A stretch of 52,324 nucleotides of DNA from an uncultured Selenomonadales bacterium (GCA_937877565.1 CALFJB010000008.1:1-52324), one strand, 5' to 3'. Shown: positions 6,879 through 15,553, counted from the stretch's first letter. Numbers and translations: made by a program. Notes: generated from the sequence alone by a model not told the origin.

Positions 6879-8144
6879 CTAACAATCAACGCGCTTAATA
6901 TCTGCGCCGAGATTCACAAGTTTTTCAACAAGTTTATCGTAGCCTCTGTCGATATGGTGAATATAGCTTACAGTAGTTTCACCTTCAGCTGCAAGACCGG
7001 CTAAAACAACCGCCGCACCTGCGCGAAGGTCAGTAGCTTTAACTTGGCAACCTGTAAGTTTTTCAACGCCTTCAATAACCGAAGTGCGCCCGTCAATTTT
7101 AATTTTTGCGCCCATTCGCCGTAATTCGTCAGCGTGCATAAATCTATTTTCAAAGACAGTTTCAGTAACCATACTAGTACCTTCAGAAACAGTCAGCATT
7201 GCCATAAATTGCGCCTGCATATCAGTTGGAAAACCGGGATACGGCAAAGTTTTAATATCGACAGCGCGGGGGCGTTTATCGCAAGTAACGCGAATACCTT
7301 CAACGTCTTCAATAACGGTAACGCCAGCCTCTTTGAGTTTGGCAATAACCGGCTTCAAATGTTCGCTAATTGCATTTTCAACGTAAATATCGCCGCGAGT
7401 CATCGCCGCAGCAATCATATAGGTTCCCGCCTCGATTCTATCCGGAATAATCGAATAATCACGGGCAATTAATTTATCGACGCCTTCAATTTTAATGACA
7501 TTCGTACCTGCGCCGCGAATCCTTGCGCCCATAATATTTAAATAGTTGGCTAAGTCTACAATTTCCGGCTCTTGTGCGGGATTTTCCAAAATAGTTTGTC
7601 CCTTTGCCATACAAGCCGCCATTAAAATATTTTCAGTAGCTCCAACGGACGGAAAATCCAAATAAATTCTTGCACCGTGCAAGCCTTCCGGCGCAGTGGC
7701 TGTAATATCACCGTGTCCAATGTCAATTTTTGCGCCGAGTGCTGCAAATCCCTTTAAATGTAAATCAATAGGACGCGTTCCAATAGCACAACCGCCCGGC
7801 AATGAAATTTTCGCCGCGCCGAGCCTTGCCAAAAGTGGTCCCATTATCAAAAATGACGCACGCATTTTACGAACTAAATCATAAGGGGCAGTAACATCAG
7901 AAATATTGGAGGCGTCCACAAAAAGTTTTGAATTTGAAATATCATGACGAACTTTAACGCCCAAAGTTTTCAAAACTTCGCAAATTGTTTTTACGTCGTC
8001 CAAATTCGGCACTTCGTCAAGGCAAGTTTCTTTATCTTGTCCAAGTAGAGTTGCCGCAATGACGGGCAGGACAGCATTTTTTGCGCCGGAAATTTTAACA
8101 TTGCCGCTAAGCCGTTTGCCGCCTCTAACTATTAATCTTTCCAA
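6879..8144 (-). CDS. murA: UDP-N-acetylglucosamine 1-carboxyvinyltransferase
   Basis: 421 residues, full length. SGAKNAVLP near residue 20 binds the substrate. LPGGCAIGTRPIDLH contains the catalytic Cys that fosfomycin attacks. DRIEAGTYM and the FPTDMQAQ stretch are also family hallmarks. It makes the first committed precursor of peptidoglycan in the cytosol. The start is TTG at 8144 behind AAGGAG. It is the last gene of a six-gene minus-strand operon that begins with korD, 24 bases after the S55 peptidase gene, and ends at a bidirectional terminator. Confidence 0.97.
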   Translation of the reverse strand: MERLIVRGGKRLSGNVKISGAKNAVLPVIAATLLGQDKETCLDEVPNLDDVKTICEVLKTLGVKVRHDISNSKLFVDASNISDVTAPYDLVRKMRASFLIMGPLLARLGAAKISLPGGCAIGTRPIDLHLKGFAALGAKIDIGHGDITATAPEGLHGARIYLDFPSVGATENILMAACMAKGQTILENPAQEPEIVDLANYLNIMGARIRGAGTNVIKIEGVDKLIARDYSIIPDRIEAGTYMIAAAMTRGDIYVENAISEHLKPVIAKLKEAGVTVIEDVEGIRVTCDKRPRAVDIKTLPYPGFPTDMQAQFMAMLTVSEGTSMVTETVFENRFMHADELRRMGAKIKIDGRTSVIEGVEKLTGCQVKATDLRAGAAVVLAGLAAEGETTVSYIHHIDRGYDKLVEKLVNLGADIKRVDC

Positions 8145-8168
8145 AAAAATTTCTCCTTCGTCGAAATT

Positions 8169-9941
8169 TTAAAGCTTGTCCACGTTAATGGTACACTGAA
8201 TCACGTTATCAATAATATAATCAGTGGCAAATTTTGTAGGTTTGGTGGCTGTAGGTTTAATCTTGAGCTTGGCAAGTTTCGCCGCAAGTTTTTTGGTACG
8301 TTTAATTTCAGCTTTAAGTTCGGCTTCAGTTTTTGGAGTTGTGGCAGTTGGTTTAATAATAATTTCGTTGTTCTTATTAGCATTCAATAATTGCTGAATT
8401 TTTTCATCGTACAAAGCGGAAGGACTTTTTGTTGAAGGTAAAACAACGTTAGAATTTTGAACTGCCGCAACAGGAATAAATCCGCCGCCGTGAATATCCA
8501 ATGAGTATGAACCTTCTTTGGCAGTAATTGGCACGGTGTAAGGAATTTCTACAACAATTTCTTTACTGCGGTAAGGTTGCAAAGTAACTTTCAAATTAAT
8601 TTTTTCGCCGGGCTTAACCAATTTTTTATCAGATTCAGCCTTAACCAAACTTGCGGTTTTTCTCTGCGAATCGAAAGACATATTAACATCAATACCCAAA
8701 ATATTACTTTCGGAAGTGGTGTTACTGCTGATTAGAGATAACGCTTGTAACAATTCCGTAACTGCCAACTGTCCAACGTCGGAATTGGCATAATATAAAT
8801 TTTCACGGCTTAAAGTTCCACTTTCTACAACGTCGGTTTTAATATCGAAAGAAACTTTAACCGTTCCTTCAGCAAGGCTGTCAACCGTTTTGCTAAGTGC
8901 GCTGTAGGCAACAGACGCGCCCAACTTTGGCACCAATACTTCATTATAGGCTATAAGTGCATTATAATTTTCGTTGTTTACCGTAACGCTTATTGGTACA
9001 ACAGATGGAAATTGCCCAATAGTTCCGGCAACTCCGCTTTCTCTGTCTTGATTAATTCTGCCAATGATTGAACCAACTGACGCGATTTTCATACCGCCAG
9101 TCATACTGCTAACCGCGCCGACAACATTTGCATCTGTCATAAAATAATTGACGTTACCGCCGTGTGAAAATGAATGACCGAAGCCCAAAATTTTTTTATC
9201 TTCCGCAAGTGTGACAGTTCCGGTTGCGCCAACTAAAAAATCGCCGAAAACTGCCACAACTCCAAATGAACTTCCGCCAAAAAGTTCAGCACCATATTTG
9301 AGATGGGGAGAATCATCGCTTGCCGCAAGAGTATAATTTTTAAGTCCAAATTCAGAAAGTGAATCTTTCAAATAATTCAAGCCTGCTGAATCGAAGCCGC
9401 TGTAAACAATAACCGCTTTTTCATCGTCGTCGGTTAAAATTTCAACAGAATCATCTTCGTCTGTGGAAAAATTTTCAGTTTCTTCAGGTTCGACTTCGTC
9501 AGAAATTTCTTCGTCGTCATTTTGAATTTTAACATATGGATTGGCGTTAAATTTGTCAGCCAAATTCCAAATGCTAAGCATATTTTCAATAGGCGTGATT
9601 AAAAAAATGTAGGGATCCATATTTTGAAAACCCGCAGAAAGTGCGCCGATAAGTTTGCCGTTGACATAGACGGGCGAACCGCTCATACCCTGCAAAACGC
9701 CGCCGGTACTTCTAATTAAATCGCCGTACGCCTCCGCCATTATTAAAGGTTGCGAACCTTTTATATTATGGATAGTGCCAATAATTTTAACATTAAAAGT
9801 TTTAATGGCACCATTCTGATCAACAACCGTGTAAGCAACTCCCGTCATACCGTTTTGCACTTCGTTTAAAGGCATAATTGGCGGCATGGCAAACGCGGCT
9901 GAATGTATAAAAAAAACTAACGCAAAAATAAATCTGAACAC
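8169..9941 (-). CDS. Exported S55-family (SpoIVB-like) serine peptidase
   Basis: About 590 residues. The N-terminus FRFIFALVFFIHSAAFA is a signal peptide. NEVQNGMTGVAYTVV starts the domain, and GVLQGMSGSPVYVNGKLIGAL (split here: GVLQGMSGSP, then VYVNGKLIGAL) holds the catalytic Ser of the S55 family. A very acidic stretch (about residues 150-175) interrupts it. The C-terminus ends in a Lys-rich, coiled-coil-like tail. Relatives cut and activate partner proteins, classically in sporulation, but no sporulation gene is near. I prefer the GTG at 9941 because GGGAG lies 8 bases upstream; a TTG at 9956 is possible. The gene sits directly after korC in the operon. Confidence 0.8.
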   Translation of the reverse strand: MFRFIFALVFFIHSAAFAMPPIMPLNEVQNGMTGVAYTVVDQNGAIKTFNVKIIGTIHNIKGSQPLIMAEAYGDLIRSTGGVLQGMSGSPVYVNGKLIGALSAGFQNMDPYIFLITPIENMLSIWNLADKFNANPYVKIQNDDEEISDEVEPEETENFSTDEDDSVEILTDDDEKAVIVYSGFDSAGLNYLKDSLSEFGLKNYTLAASDDSPHLKYGAELFGGSSFGVVAVFGDFLVGATGTVTLAEDKKILGFGHSFSHGGNVNYFMTDANVVGAVSSMTGGMKIASVGSIIGRINQDRESGVAGTIGQFPSVVPISVTVNNENYNALIAYNEVLVPKLGASVAYSALSKTVDSLAEGTVKVSFDIKTDVVESGTLSRENLYYANSDVGQLAVTELLQALSLISSNTTSESNILGIDVNMSFDSQRKTASLVKAESDKKLVKPGEKINLKVTLQPYRSKEIVVEIPYTVPITAKEGSYSLDIHGGGFIPVAAVQNSNVVLPSTKSPSALYDEKIQQLLNANKNNEIIIKPTATTPKTEAELKAEIKRTKKLAAKLAKLKIKPTATKPTKFATDYIIDNVIQCTINVDKL

Positions 9942-9942
9942 G

Positions 9943-10461
9943 TCAAACACTCCCAAATCCCAAGTTGAGTGCGGCTAAATTTTGTTCAACAGTGGCGGGC
10001 GGTACACGAGACGCCAACGCATTTTTCACTGTGTCAAAATCCAAAAAGTTTGAAACCTTCACCAAAACGCCAAGTGCAACAATGTTTGTAAAAAGTGCCT
10101 TGCCAACTTTTTCAACTGCAAAATTTGTTATTGGCAGTGAAATAATATTTTCAAACTTCGGTACATTTGGAACTAAATCAGAATCAATAATCAAAGTACC
10201 GTTTGGGTTTAAATCTTGAATATATTTATCAGCGGCTTTTTGAGTCAAGGCAAGCAAAAAGTCAGGTTTATCAACGTGCGGATGAAAAATTGGATTAGAA
10301 TCGATAATAACTTCAGCCTTAGACGCGCCGCCTCTTGCCTCTGGTCCGTAAGATTGAGATTGAACGGCGTTAAAACCTTGATTTACAGCGGCTTCAGCGA
10401 AAATAATTGCGGCAGTAATAACGCCCTGCCCGCCGGAGCCGGAAAGTCTAAGTTGGTACAT
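9943..10461 (-). CDS. korC: 2-oxoacid:ferredoxin oxidoreductase, gamma subunit
   Basis: 172 residues. LRLSGSGGQGVITAAIIFAEAA is the gamma-subunit start. QSQSYGPEARGGASKAEVII is the conserved block that sits against the TPP subunit. It completes the four-subunit enzyme that oxidises a 2-oxoacid with CoA and reduces ferredoxin. ATG 10461 has a good GGAG site. A 205-base gap with palindromic repeats separates it from korB, unusual inside such an operon. Confidence 0.92.
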   Translation of the reverse strand: MYQLRLSGSGGQGVITAAIIFAEAAVNQGFNAVQSQSYGPEARGGASKAEVIIDSNPIFHPHVDKPDFLLALTQKAADKYIQDLNPNGTLIIDSDLVPNVPKFENIISLPITNFAVEKVGKALFTNIVALGVLVKVSNFLDFDTVKNALASRVPPATVEQNLAALNLGFGSV

Positions 10462-10547
10462 TTAAATTTCTCCTTGCAAATGTAATGAATGTTTTTACTA
10501 AATTCTAGGCAGTAACATTAACTAAAATTAAATTTTTTTACCTAATA

Positions 10548-10660
10548 CGGCTTTTCTTTCTTTGGCGCAAAGAAAGAAAACCCTACCAAAAGAAAGAAAC
10601 TGGCGATTATGATTCAATCCTTGAATCAACAATCGCCGGCGGTCATCCGTGACCGCCATT
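10548..10660. repeat. Mosaic palindromic intergenic element (copy 2) inside the kor operon
   Basis: Three hairpin modules. TTTTCTTTCTTTGGC (about 10552) pairs with GCAAAGAAAGAAAA. GGCGATT pairs with AATCGCC around the constant core GATTCAATCCTTGAATC (about 10610-10627). GGCGGTCATCCGTGACCGCC is at 10639-10658. The last two recur with changed but still paired stems at 24645-24688. Confidence 0.8.
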
Positions 10661-10666
10661 TTCAAT

Positions 10667-11461
10667 TTAACAACACGTTCTAGAAATTAAATCATAGTAG
10701 GCATCATTGTAAGAAACAGCAGTATCAGAATGTAAAACGCCGATAGTAAATTTGCCTTCGGTCGGTTTCATTGCGGCGTTATCTTTAAACCATTGCATCA
10801 TAGAAGCGGGCGTCGGGAATTTATTTTTTCTGCCAAAAGACGTTGGACATTGAACAAGAGCCTCAACGAACGAAAAGCCGTTATTGTCAAAAGAATTGCT
10901 AATCATATTTACCAAATGCTGAACGTGAAAAGCCGTTGAACGTGCAACAAATGTAGCACCGGCAGCGATAGCCAAATTGCAAGCGTCAAAAGGCGGATCT
11001 ATTGAACCGTAAGGCGCAGTAGTAGCCTTTTTGCCAAGCGGCGTAGTTGGGGACGCCTGCCCGCCCGTCATTCCGTAAATATTATTGTTGAACAGAATAA
11101 CATTTAAATCGATATTGCGTCTGCAACCGTGTATAAAGTGGTTGCCGCCAATAGCTGTACAATCGCCGTCGCCTGTAATAACAACAACATTTAACGCGGG
11201 ATTAGCAAGTTTAATTCCAGTTGCAAAAGGAATAGCCCTGCCGTGCGCGGTGTGCAAAGTATCAAAGTCCATATAGCCGGAGGCGCGGGAACTGCAACCA
11301 ATTCCGCTAACAATAACAGTATTATCTTGAGTCCAGCCTTTCTTTTCGATAGCCTGAACAATCGCTTTCATAACAATTCCGTTGCCGCAACCGGGACACC
11401 ACAAATGCGGCAAGCGATTCTGTCTAAAAAATTTTTCGTAGGAACGCTCAATCATAAACAC
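10667..11461 (-). CDS. korB: 2-oxoacid:ferredoxin oxidoreductase, beta (TPP) subunit
   Basis: 264 residues. LWCPGCGNGIVMKAI near residue 20 carries the usual cysteines. GIGCSSRASGYMDFDTLHTAHGRA and GDGDCTAIGGNHFIHGCRRNID bind thiamine diphosphate and Mg. NNNIYGMTGGQASPT completes the active site. It catalyses the decarboxylation step. It overlaps korA by 10 bases. Substrate preference (2-oxoglutarate or branched 2-oxoacids) cannot be fixed from sequence; the korDABC order and similarity suggest 2-oxoglutarate. Confidence 0.94.
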   Translation of the reverse strand: MFMIERSYEKFFRQNRLPHLWCPGCGNGIVMKAIVQAIEKKGWTQDNTVIVSGIGCSSRASGYMDFDTLHTAHGRAIPFATGIKLANPALNVVVITGDGDCTAIGGNHFIHGCRRNIDLNVILFNNNIYGMTGGQASPTTPLGKKATTAPYGSIDPPFDACNLAIAAGATFVARSTAFHVQHLVNMISNSFDNNGFSFVEALVQCPTSFGRKNKFPTPASMMQWFKDNAAMKPTEGKFTIGVLHSDTAVSYNDAYYDLISRTCC

Positions 11462-12537
11462 ACCTCAATTTCTGAAGGTTCAAAAATAGTCATATCGTAT
11501 TTGGCGCAAAGTTCGACTTCGCCTTTAAAAGTGCGTTGTACTTCGTAGAAAATTTGCCCGTAATTCAATTCAGCTACAACAAGTTTTTTAATGTTAGCCG
11601 GAAGATTGGCAAAGAAATTATCTGCGAAAGGCCAAATGGTTACCAAACGAATAAAGCCGACTTTTTTACCATTGGCGCGGGCGTTCAAAACTGCTTGATA
11701 AGCCGTGCGAGCCGTGCCGCCAAACGCAACTACTGCTTCTTCTGCGTCGTCTAAAAATTCTGTTTGCACTTCGATAATATCTTTTGAAATTTTTTTGTGC
11801 ATACGGTCAATAAAATCCCGCGTAACTTTTGGACTGCCGACGGGAAAACCTGTTTCATCGTGAATCAAGCCTGTAACGTGAATATGATAACCTTCGCCGA
11901 AATTTGCAATGTTGGGAACTAAATCTTCGTCAGGTTGATATGCTTTATAATTTTCTTTAGTTTTAGGTTGACGGCGCGGATAAATTTCAATATCAGTTGG
12001 CAATTCAACATTTTCGCGCAGATGTCCAACAATTTCATCCATTAACAAAATAACGGGCGTGCGAAATCTTTCAGCATAGTTGACAGCTTTAACAGTTAAA
12101 TCAAACGCCTCACGAACACTCCACGGACTTAACGCAATAATTGAATGATCGCCATGAGTACCCCAACGCGCTTGCATTACGTCGCCTTGACTCGGCGCGG
12201 TAGGTTGCCCCGTCGAAGGCCCCACACGCTGAACATTTACAATAACAACTGGAATTTCAGCCGCCGCCGCGTAGCCAATTAATTCTTGTTTGAGAGAAAT
12301 ACCGGGACCACTTGACGCGGTTAAAACTTTTCTGCCTGCCAAACTTGCACCAAGTACAACGCCCATACTTGCAATTTCATCTTCCATTTGAATGAAAACG
12401 CCGTTATTTTTCGGCAAAAGTTTCGCCATAGATTCAGCAATTTCAGTTGAAGGCGTGATAGGATAACCGCCAAAAAATCTTACACCGGCGGCAATGGCTG
12501 CCTTTGCAACGGCTTCATTTCCTTGCAATAATATCAT
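11452..12537 (-). CDS. korA: 2-oxoacid:ferredoxin oxidoreductase, alpha subunit
   Basis: 361 residues. QGNEAVAKAAIAAGVRFFGGYPITPSTEIAE is the pyrimidine-binding domain start (residues 5-36). ASMGVVLGASLAGRKVLTASSGPGISLKQE and VQRVGPSTGQPT...SQGD follow as in KorA/VorB proteins. The C-terminal AEEAVVAFGGTARTA domain is present. ATG 12537 follows GGAG. A heptad-repeat hairpin separates it from korD. Confidence 0.94.
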   Translation of the reverse strand: MILLQGNEAVAKAAIAAGVRFFGGYPITPSTEIAESMAKLLPKNNGVFIQMEDEIASMGVVLGASLAGRKVLTASSGPGISLKQELIGYAAAAEIPVVIVNVQRVGPSTGQPTAPSQGDVMQARWGTHGDHSIIALSPWSVREAFDLTVKAVNYAERFRTPVILLMDEIVGHLRENVELPTDIEIYPRRQPKTKENYKAYQPDEDLVPNIANFGEGYHIHVTGLIHDETGFPVGSPKVTRDFIDRMHKKISKDIIEVQTEFLDDAEEAVVAFGGTARTAYQAVLNARANGKKVGFIRLVTIWPFADNFFANLPANIKKLVVAELNYGQIFYEVQRTFKGEVELCAKYDMTIFEPSEIEVCL

Positions 12538-12560
12538 TAAAATTTCTCCTTCGTTTAAAT

Positions 12561-12637
12561 TTAGGAAATAGGAGGTAATAAGGAACTAAGGAGAATTAAA
12601 ATCCCTAATCCCTAGTCCTTAATCCCTAGCCCCTAAA
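12561..12637. repeat. Heptad-repeat hairpin, CCCTAAT/AGGAAAT type, overlapping the korD 3' end
   Basis: Right arm units CCCTAAT, CCCTAGT, CCTTAAT, CCCTAGC, CCCTAAA are clear seven-base repeats. The left arm (12561-12593) is a degenerate complement (TTAGGAA, ATAGGAG, AAGGAAC). The right arm encodes the last residues of KorD (NLGA) and its stop codon. Confidence 0.8.
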
Positions 12638-12837
12638 TTCGCCTCCTTAATTTTATCAACAAAAATAGCGTAGTCAGGGCAACGCAATTCACACTGTCCG
12701 CAAGCAATACAATCTTCAGGACGTGCCACAACCACTTTGCCGAGCGTATCTAATTCTAAAACTTTTTTGGGGCAAAAATTAACGCAAATTCCGCAACCTT
12801 TGCACCTGTCAAGCTTCAGAGTAAATTCCGACTTCAT
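12619..12837 (-). CDS. korD: 2-oxoacid:ferredoxin oxidoreductase, delta subunit (2x[4Fe-4S] ferredoxin)
   Basis: 72 residues with two CxxCxxCxxxCP-type motifs: CKGCGICVNFCPKKVL and CIACGQCELRCPDYAI. This small subunit passes electrons from the TPP subunit to ferredoxin. It is the first gene of the operon, start ATG 12837 behind GGAGGG, with a good promoter at 12874-12901. Its C-terminal tail comes from a heptad-repeat element. Confidence 0.93.
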   Translation of the reverse strand: MKSEFTLKLDRCKGCGICVNFCPKKVLELDTLGKVVVARPEDCIACGQCELRCPDYAIFVDKIKEANLGARD

Positions 12838-12873
12838 TTAAAGCCCTCCAATATATATAAAAGTATCCAAAGA

Positions 12874-12901
12874 ATTATAACACGCAGAAATATTTTTGCA
12901 A
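12874..12901 (-). promoter_or_regulatory. Promoter of the korDABC-S55-murA operon
   Basis: On the minus strand, -35 TTGCAA (12901-12896), 16-base spacer, -10 TATAAT (12879-12874). Confidence 0.7.
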
Positions 12902-12924
12902 CGCCCGCGCAAAATGTATTCACT

Positions 12925-12960
12925 AAAAAAAGCGTCGCCAATTTTGGTAACGCTTTTTAT
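12925..12960 (-). terminator. Terminator after hicB
   Basis: AAAGCGT pairs with ACGCTTT, with an inner GCCAA/TTGGT stem and flanking A and T runs. Confidence 0.7.
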
Positions 12961-13233
12961 TTATGCTCCAACAGATTCAATTTCTGAAATATCTGCATAA
13001 ATCATCATTACACTTTGATTTTTTTTGAGTTCAACATTTTTTAAAGGAGTAGGTGCAGGAATTTTTTCATTGTCCTGTTTGGCACTTTCCAACGCAAATT
13101 TTAAAACGTCTTGAGCATTTTCGATAGCCTCTTTAAAAGTGCGTCCAAATGTCAGCCAATTTTCAGCGTCGTAAAAATATACGCCTACACAATCATCATC
13201 TGGAAAAAATATTGCAGGATAAGCATATTGCAT
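12961..13233 (-). CDS. hicB: HicB-type antitoxin
   Basis: 90 residues. MQYAYPAIFFPDDDCVGVYFYDAENWLTFGRTFKEA fits the HicB partial RNase-H fold, including the EAIENAQDVLKFAL helix and the IPAPTPL motif (iPxP). It should bind and neutralise HicA and repress the operon. The start is ATG 13233 behind AGGAGTG; a longer open frame upstream overlaps hicA and is not needed. The C-terminus has no obvious DNA-binding domain beyond a short tail. Confidence 0.85.
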   Translation of the reverse strand: MQYAYPAIFFPDDDCVGVYFYDAENWLTFGRTFKEAIENAQDVLKFALESAKQDNEKIPAPTPLKNVELKKNQSVMMIYADISEIESVGA

Positions 13234-13244
13234 TTTTATCACTC

Positions 13245-13436
13245 CTATTTGATTCCGGCTTGTTTTAAAATTGCATTTGCTGTACCGGTTGGAATTTCTT
13301 TGGCGTGTCTCCAAACATAAAATTTTTTGTTTGTTATTGGGCTGTACCATTCATCGTGATTACCGTTATGTTTGAGAAAACTACAACCATATTGCTTAAG
13401 CAGTTTGATTAGTTCAGATGTTTTCAAATAACTCAC
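13245..13436 (-). CDS. hicA: HicA-type mRNA interferase toxin
   Basis: 63 residues, typical HicA size. SELIKLLKQYGCSFLKHNGNHDEWYSP then WRHAKEIPTGTANAILKQAGI match the family; the His after GN is the catalytic residue in relatives. It folds as a double-stranded RNA-binding-like domain that cuts mRNA. The start is a GTG at 13436 with only a weak AGG upstream. It precedes hicB by 11 bases, toxin first as in most hicAB loci. Confidence 0.88.
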   Translation of the reverse strand: MSYLKTSELIKLLKQYGCSFLKHNGNHDEWYSPITNKKFYVWRHAKEIPTGTANAILKQAGIK

Positions 13437-13464
13437 AACCTAAAATATATGAATTTCCTCAAAA

Positions 13465-13493
13465 TTTATATCACATTGCAAAGAAAGTTACAA
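13465..13493 (-). promoter_or_regulatory. Promoter of hicAB
   Basis: Minus strand -35 TTGTAA (13493-13488), 17-base spacer, -10 TATAAA (13470-13465). Confidence 0.55.
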
Positions 13494-13522
13494 GAAAATA
13501 TTTTCAAATACAGGCAATTTCA

Positions 13523-13551
13523 TTGAAAAAATATTCCTGTTGCAGTATCAT
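13523..13551 (+). promoter_or_regulatory. Promoter of the diguanylate cyclase gene
   Basis: -35 TTGAAA at 13523-13528, 17-base spacer, -10 TATCAT at 13546-13551. The -10 lies in GCAGTATCATAT, which is repeated exactly at 19373-19384 before the secreted protein gene. Confidence 0.6.
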
Positions 13552-13583
13552 ATTTGAAAAATTTTAATTTAAGTGATGAGCAA

Positions 13584-15416
13584 ATGGAAAGTTTTTTGCG
13601 GAATAACAAAAATATCCAAAAAATCGTAATAATGGTAATTGCTGTGGTTTTTATTTTGGGAACTCTAATTTCAAGTTTTGTTTTGCAAACGGTAATTGAC
13701 GGACAAAATAAGGAACGAATGAAATTTATTGCCGCCGATGTTTACGACGATATTAACACCGAACTTTTAAAAATTGTGATGATTGCCCGCGTCATATCAA
13801 AAGATATTCCGATAGTAGAGCAACTGAAACTTGAAGATAATTTTACTTTTGATGAAAATGTTTACCGAATGTCCAATTATCTTTCCAATCTGAAAAAATC
13901 TTTTAATCTGTCTACCGGCTTTATAGTTTCCGATAAGTCGAAAATTTATTATTCGCCGGAAGGTTTTAACAAAGTTATCGACGTTGACAACGACAAGCAT
14001 GATATTTGGTACAAACTTTTTCTGGATAAAAATTTGGCTTACGATTACGATATTGACGTTGACGAAATAAACGAAAATAAATGGACAATTTTTGTAAGTG
14101 CAAGAATTAACGACGAAGAAGGAAATTTATTGGGTGTTTGCGGCGTCGGCGAATATTTAACTGAAATACAAAATCTTTTGATAACCGATGAACAAACTTA
14201 CAACGTAAAAATAAATTTGGTTAATCAAAATGGCGTTGTTCAACTTGATTCAGATACTTTAAATATTGAACGGGCGCACATTCAAAACGTTGTAAATCCA
14301 AATAAATCTGTGCAGTTTGTTTTAACAGAAAATGACGGCGTCTACACAATTACAAAGTATATGCCGGACTTGGGATTATATTTGGTAGTTCGCCGCGCCG
14401 CTGAAGACCCGCAAAATGCTTTTTCAAATTTGATAGGCTATATGATTTTAACTTTCTTTGTTGTGGCAACGATATTTTTAATTTTTATGGATATGGCAAT
14501 GAAAGTTGACCGTGAAAAAGTTGAAGAAATTGCCAAAAAGCACGGGCTTGCAAGTTACGCAGATTTATATATTTCAATGCACTTGATTGATTTGCCGGAA
14601 AATTCGATTCACGAAATTAGCAGCGATCCTCAATATAAATTAATTTCTACGAATGGAACGGATAACGCTGCTAATCAACTTCATTCAGCCGTTAAAGATA
14701 TTGCCGCGCTTGACAGTTTAAAGCCAATGCTGGACTTTGTGGAATTGAATAATATTGCTGACAGAATGAAAGAACAGCGCGTTATACATCGTGAATTTCG
14801 CACTAGAGAATATGGCTGGTGCAAGGCTTATTTCATTGTGATTGAATACGATAAAAATCACGAAATAACCGAAATTATTTTTGCTATTGAGCTGATTGAC
14901 GAAGAAAAACGCCGTGAAAATGAATTGATTTACCTTTCACAGACAGATTTAATGACGGGTTTAAGGAATCGTGGAAGCGGTGAAAAATCTATGCAAGATT
15001 TAATGGCGTCCGGCGTCGAAGGTATGTTTTGCCTGATGGACGCGGACAAATTTAAATCGATAAATGACAATTACGGGCATGACGTTGGCGACAAAGTTAT
15101 TAAAGCTATTGCCGAATGTTTGAAAAAAACTTTCCGCAACACAGATATTACAATGAGACTTGGCGGCGACGAGTTTGCAGTTTACGTTGTTGGCGTTGTA
15201 AACGAAACTACCGGCGAAATTTTTATTGAAAATTTTTTTGAAGAAATTGACGCTATTGAAATTCCCGAACTTCGCAAAAGAAAAATTACAATCAGTTTGG
15301 GCGCAACTTTTTTCAAAGTTGAGGAAAATCTTTCATTCGCTGAAGTTTACAAACGCGCAGATTCCGCCGCCTATGAAAGTAAAAAATTTACCGGTAACCA
15401 TTACACATTTTATTGA
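13584..15416 (+). CDS. Membrane diguanylate cyclase with extracytoplasmic Cache-like sensor
   Basis: 610 residues from ATG 13584; a TTG at 13554 is in frame but would sit on the predicted transcription start. TM1 is IVIMVIAVVFILGTLISSFV. An extracytoplasmic region of about 240 residues looks like a double Cache domain, and TM2 is MILTFFVVATIFLIFMDM. A PAS-like region follows, then the GGDEF domain from SQTDLMTGLRNR. The active site RLGGDEF is intact. RNTD lies exactly five residues before GGDEF, the position of the inhibitory I-site. It should make c-di-GMP in response to a small ligand. It is a single gene with a terminator at 15423-15455. Confidence 0.9.
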   Translation: MESFLRNNKNIQKIVIMVIAVVFILGTLISSFVLQTVIDGQNKERMKFIAADVYDDINTELLKIVMIARVISKDIPIVEQLKLEDNFTFDENVYRMSNYLSNLKKSFNLSTGFIVSDKSKIYYSPEGFNKVIDVDNDKHDIWYKLFLDKNLAYDYDIDVDEINENKWTIFVSARINDEEGNLLGVCGVGEYLTEIQNLLITDEQTYNVKINLVNQNGVVQLDSDTLNIERAHIQNVVNPNKSVQFVLTENDGVYTITKYMPDLGLYLVVRRAAEDPQNAFSNLIGYMILTFFVVATIFLIFMDMAMKVDREKVEEIAKKHGLASYADLYISMHLIDLPENSIHEISSDPQYKLISTNGTDNAANQLHSAVKDIAALDSLKPMLDFVELNNIADRMKEQRVIHREFRTREYGWCKAYFIVIEYDKNHEITEIIFAIELIDEEKRRENELIYLSQTDLMTGLRNRGSGEKSMQDLMASGVEGMFCLMDADKFKSINDNYGHDVGDKVIKAIAECLKKTFRNTDITMRLGGDEFAVYVVGVVNETTGEIFIENFFEEIDAIEIPELRKRKITISLGATFFKVEENLSFAEVYKRADSAAYESKKFTGNHYTFY

Positions 15417-15422
15417 AATAAA

Positions 15423-15455
15423 AAAATCAGCCGTCAGCAATGGCGGCTTTTTTAG
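15423..15455 (+). terminator. Terminator after the diguanylate cyclase gene
   Basis: GCCGTC pairs with GGCGGC around AGCAAT, flanked by A6 and T6. Confidence 0.75.
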
Positions 15456-15468
15456 TTTGAAAAATTTC

Positions 15469-15497
15469 TGTACAACTAAAAATTTCTGTGATAAAAT
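15469..15497 (+). promoter_or_regulatory. Promoter of the small-peptide transcription unit
   Basis: -10 TAAAAT at 15492-15497 in TGTGATAAAAT, with a weak -35 TGTACA at 15469-15474 (spacer 17). Confidence 0.5.
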
Positions 15498-15553
15498 CTG
15501 CGAAGTGCTTAGAACGCTAGGCGGTCGCGTCACTTCCGAAAGGAGGTGATTGT

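Noticed and set aside
10600..10660. CRISPR-like repeats
   Set aside because: The repeats are single hairpins without regular spacing or unique spacers, and no cas genes are present.
13234..13350. Longer N-terminus for HicB
   Set aside because: The added residues overlap hicA in another frame; ATG 13233 with AGGAGTG gives the normal HicB start.
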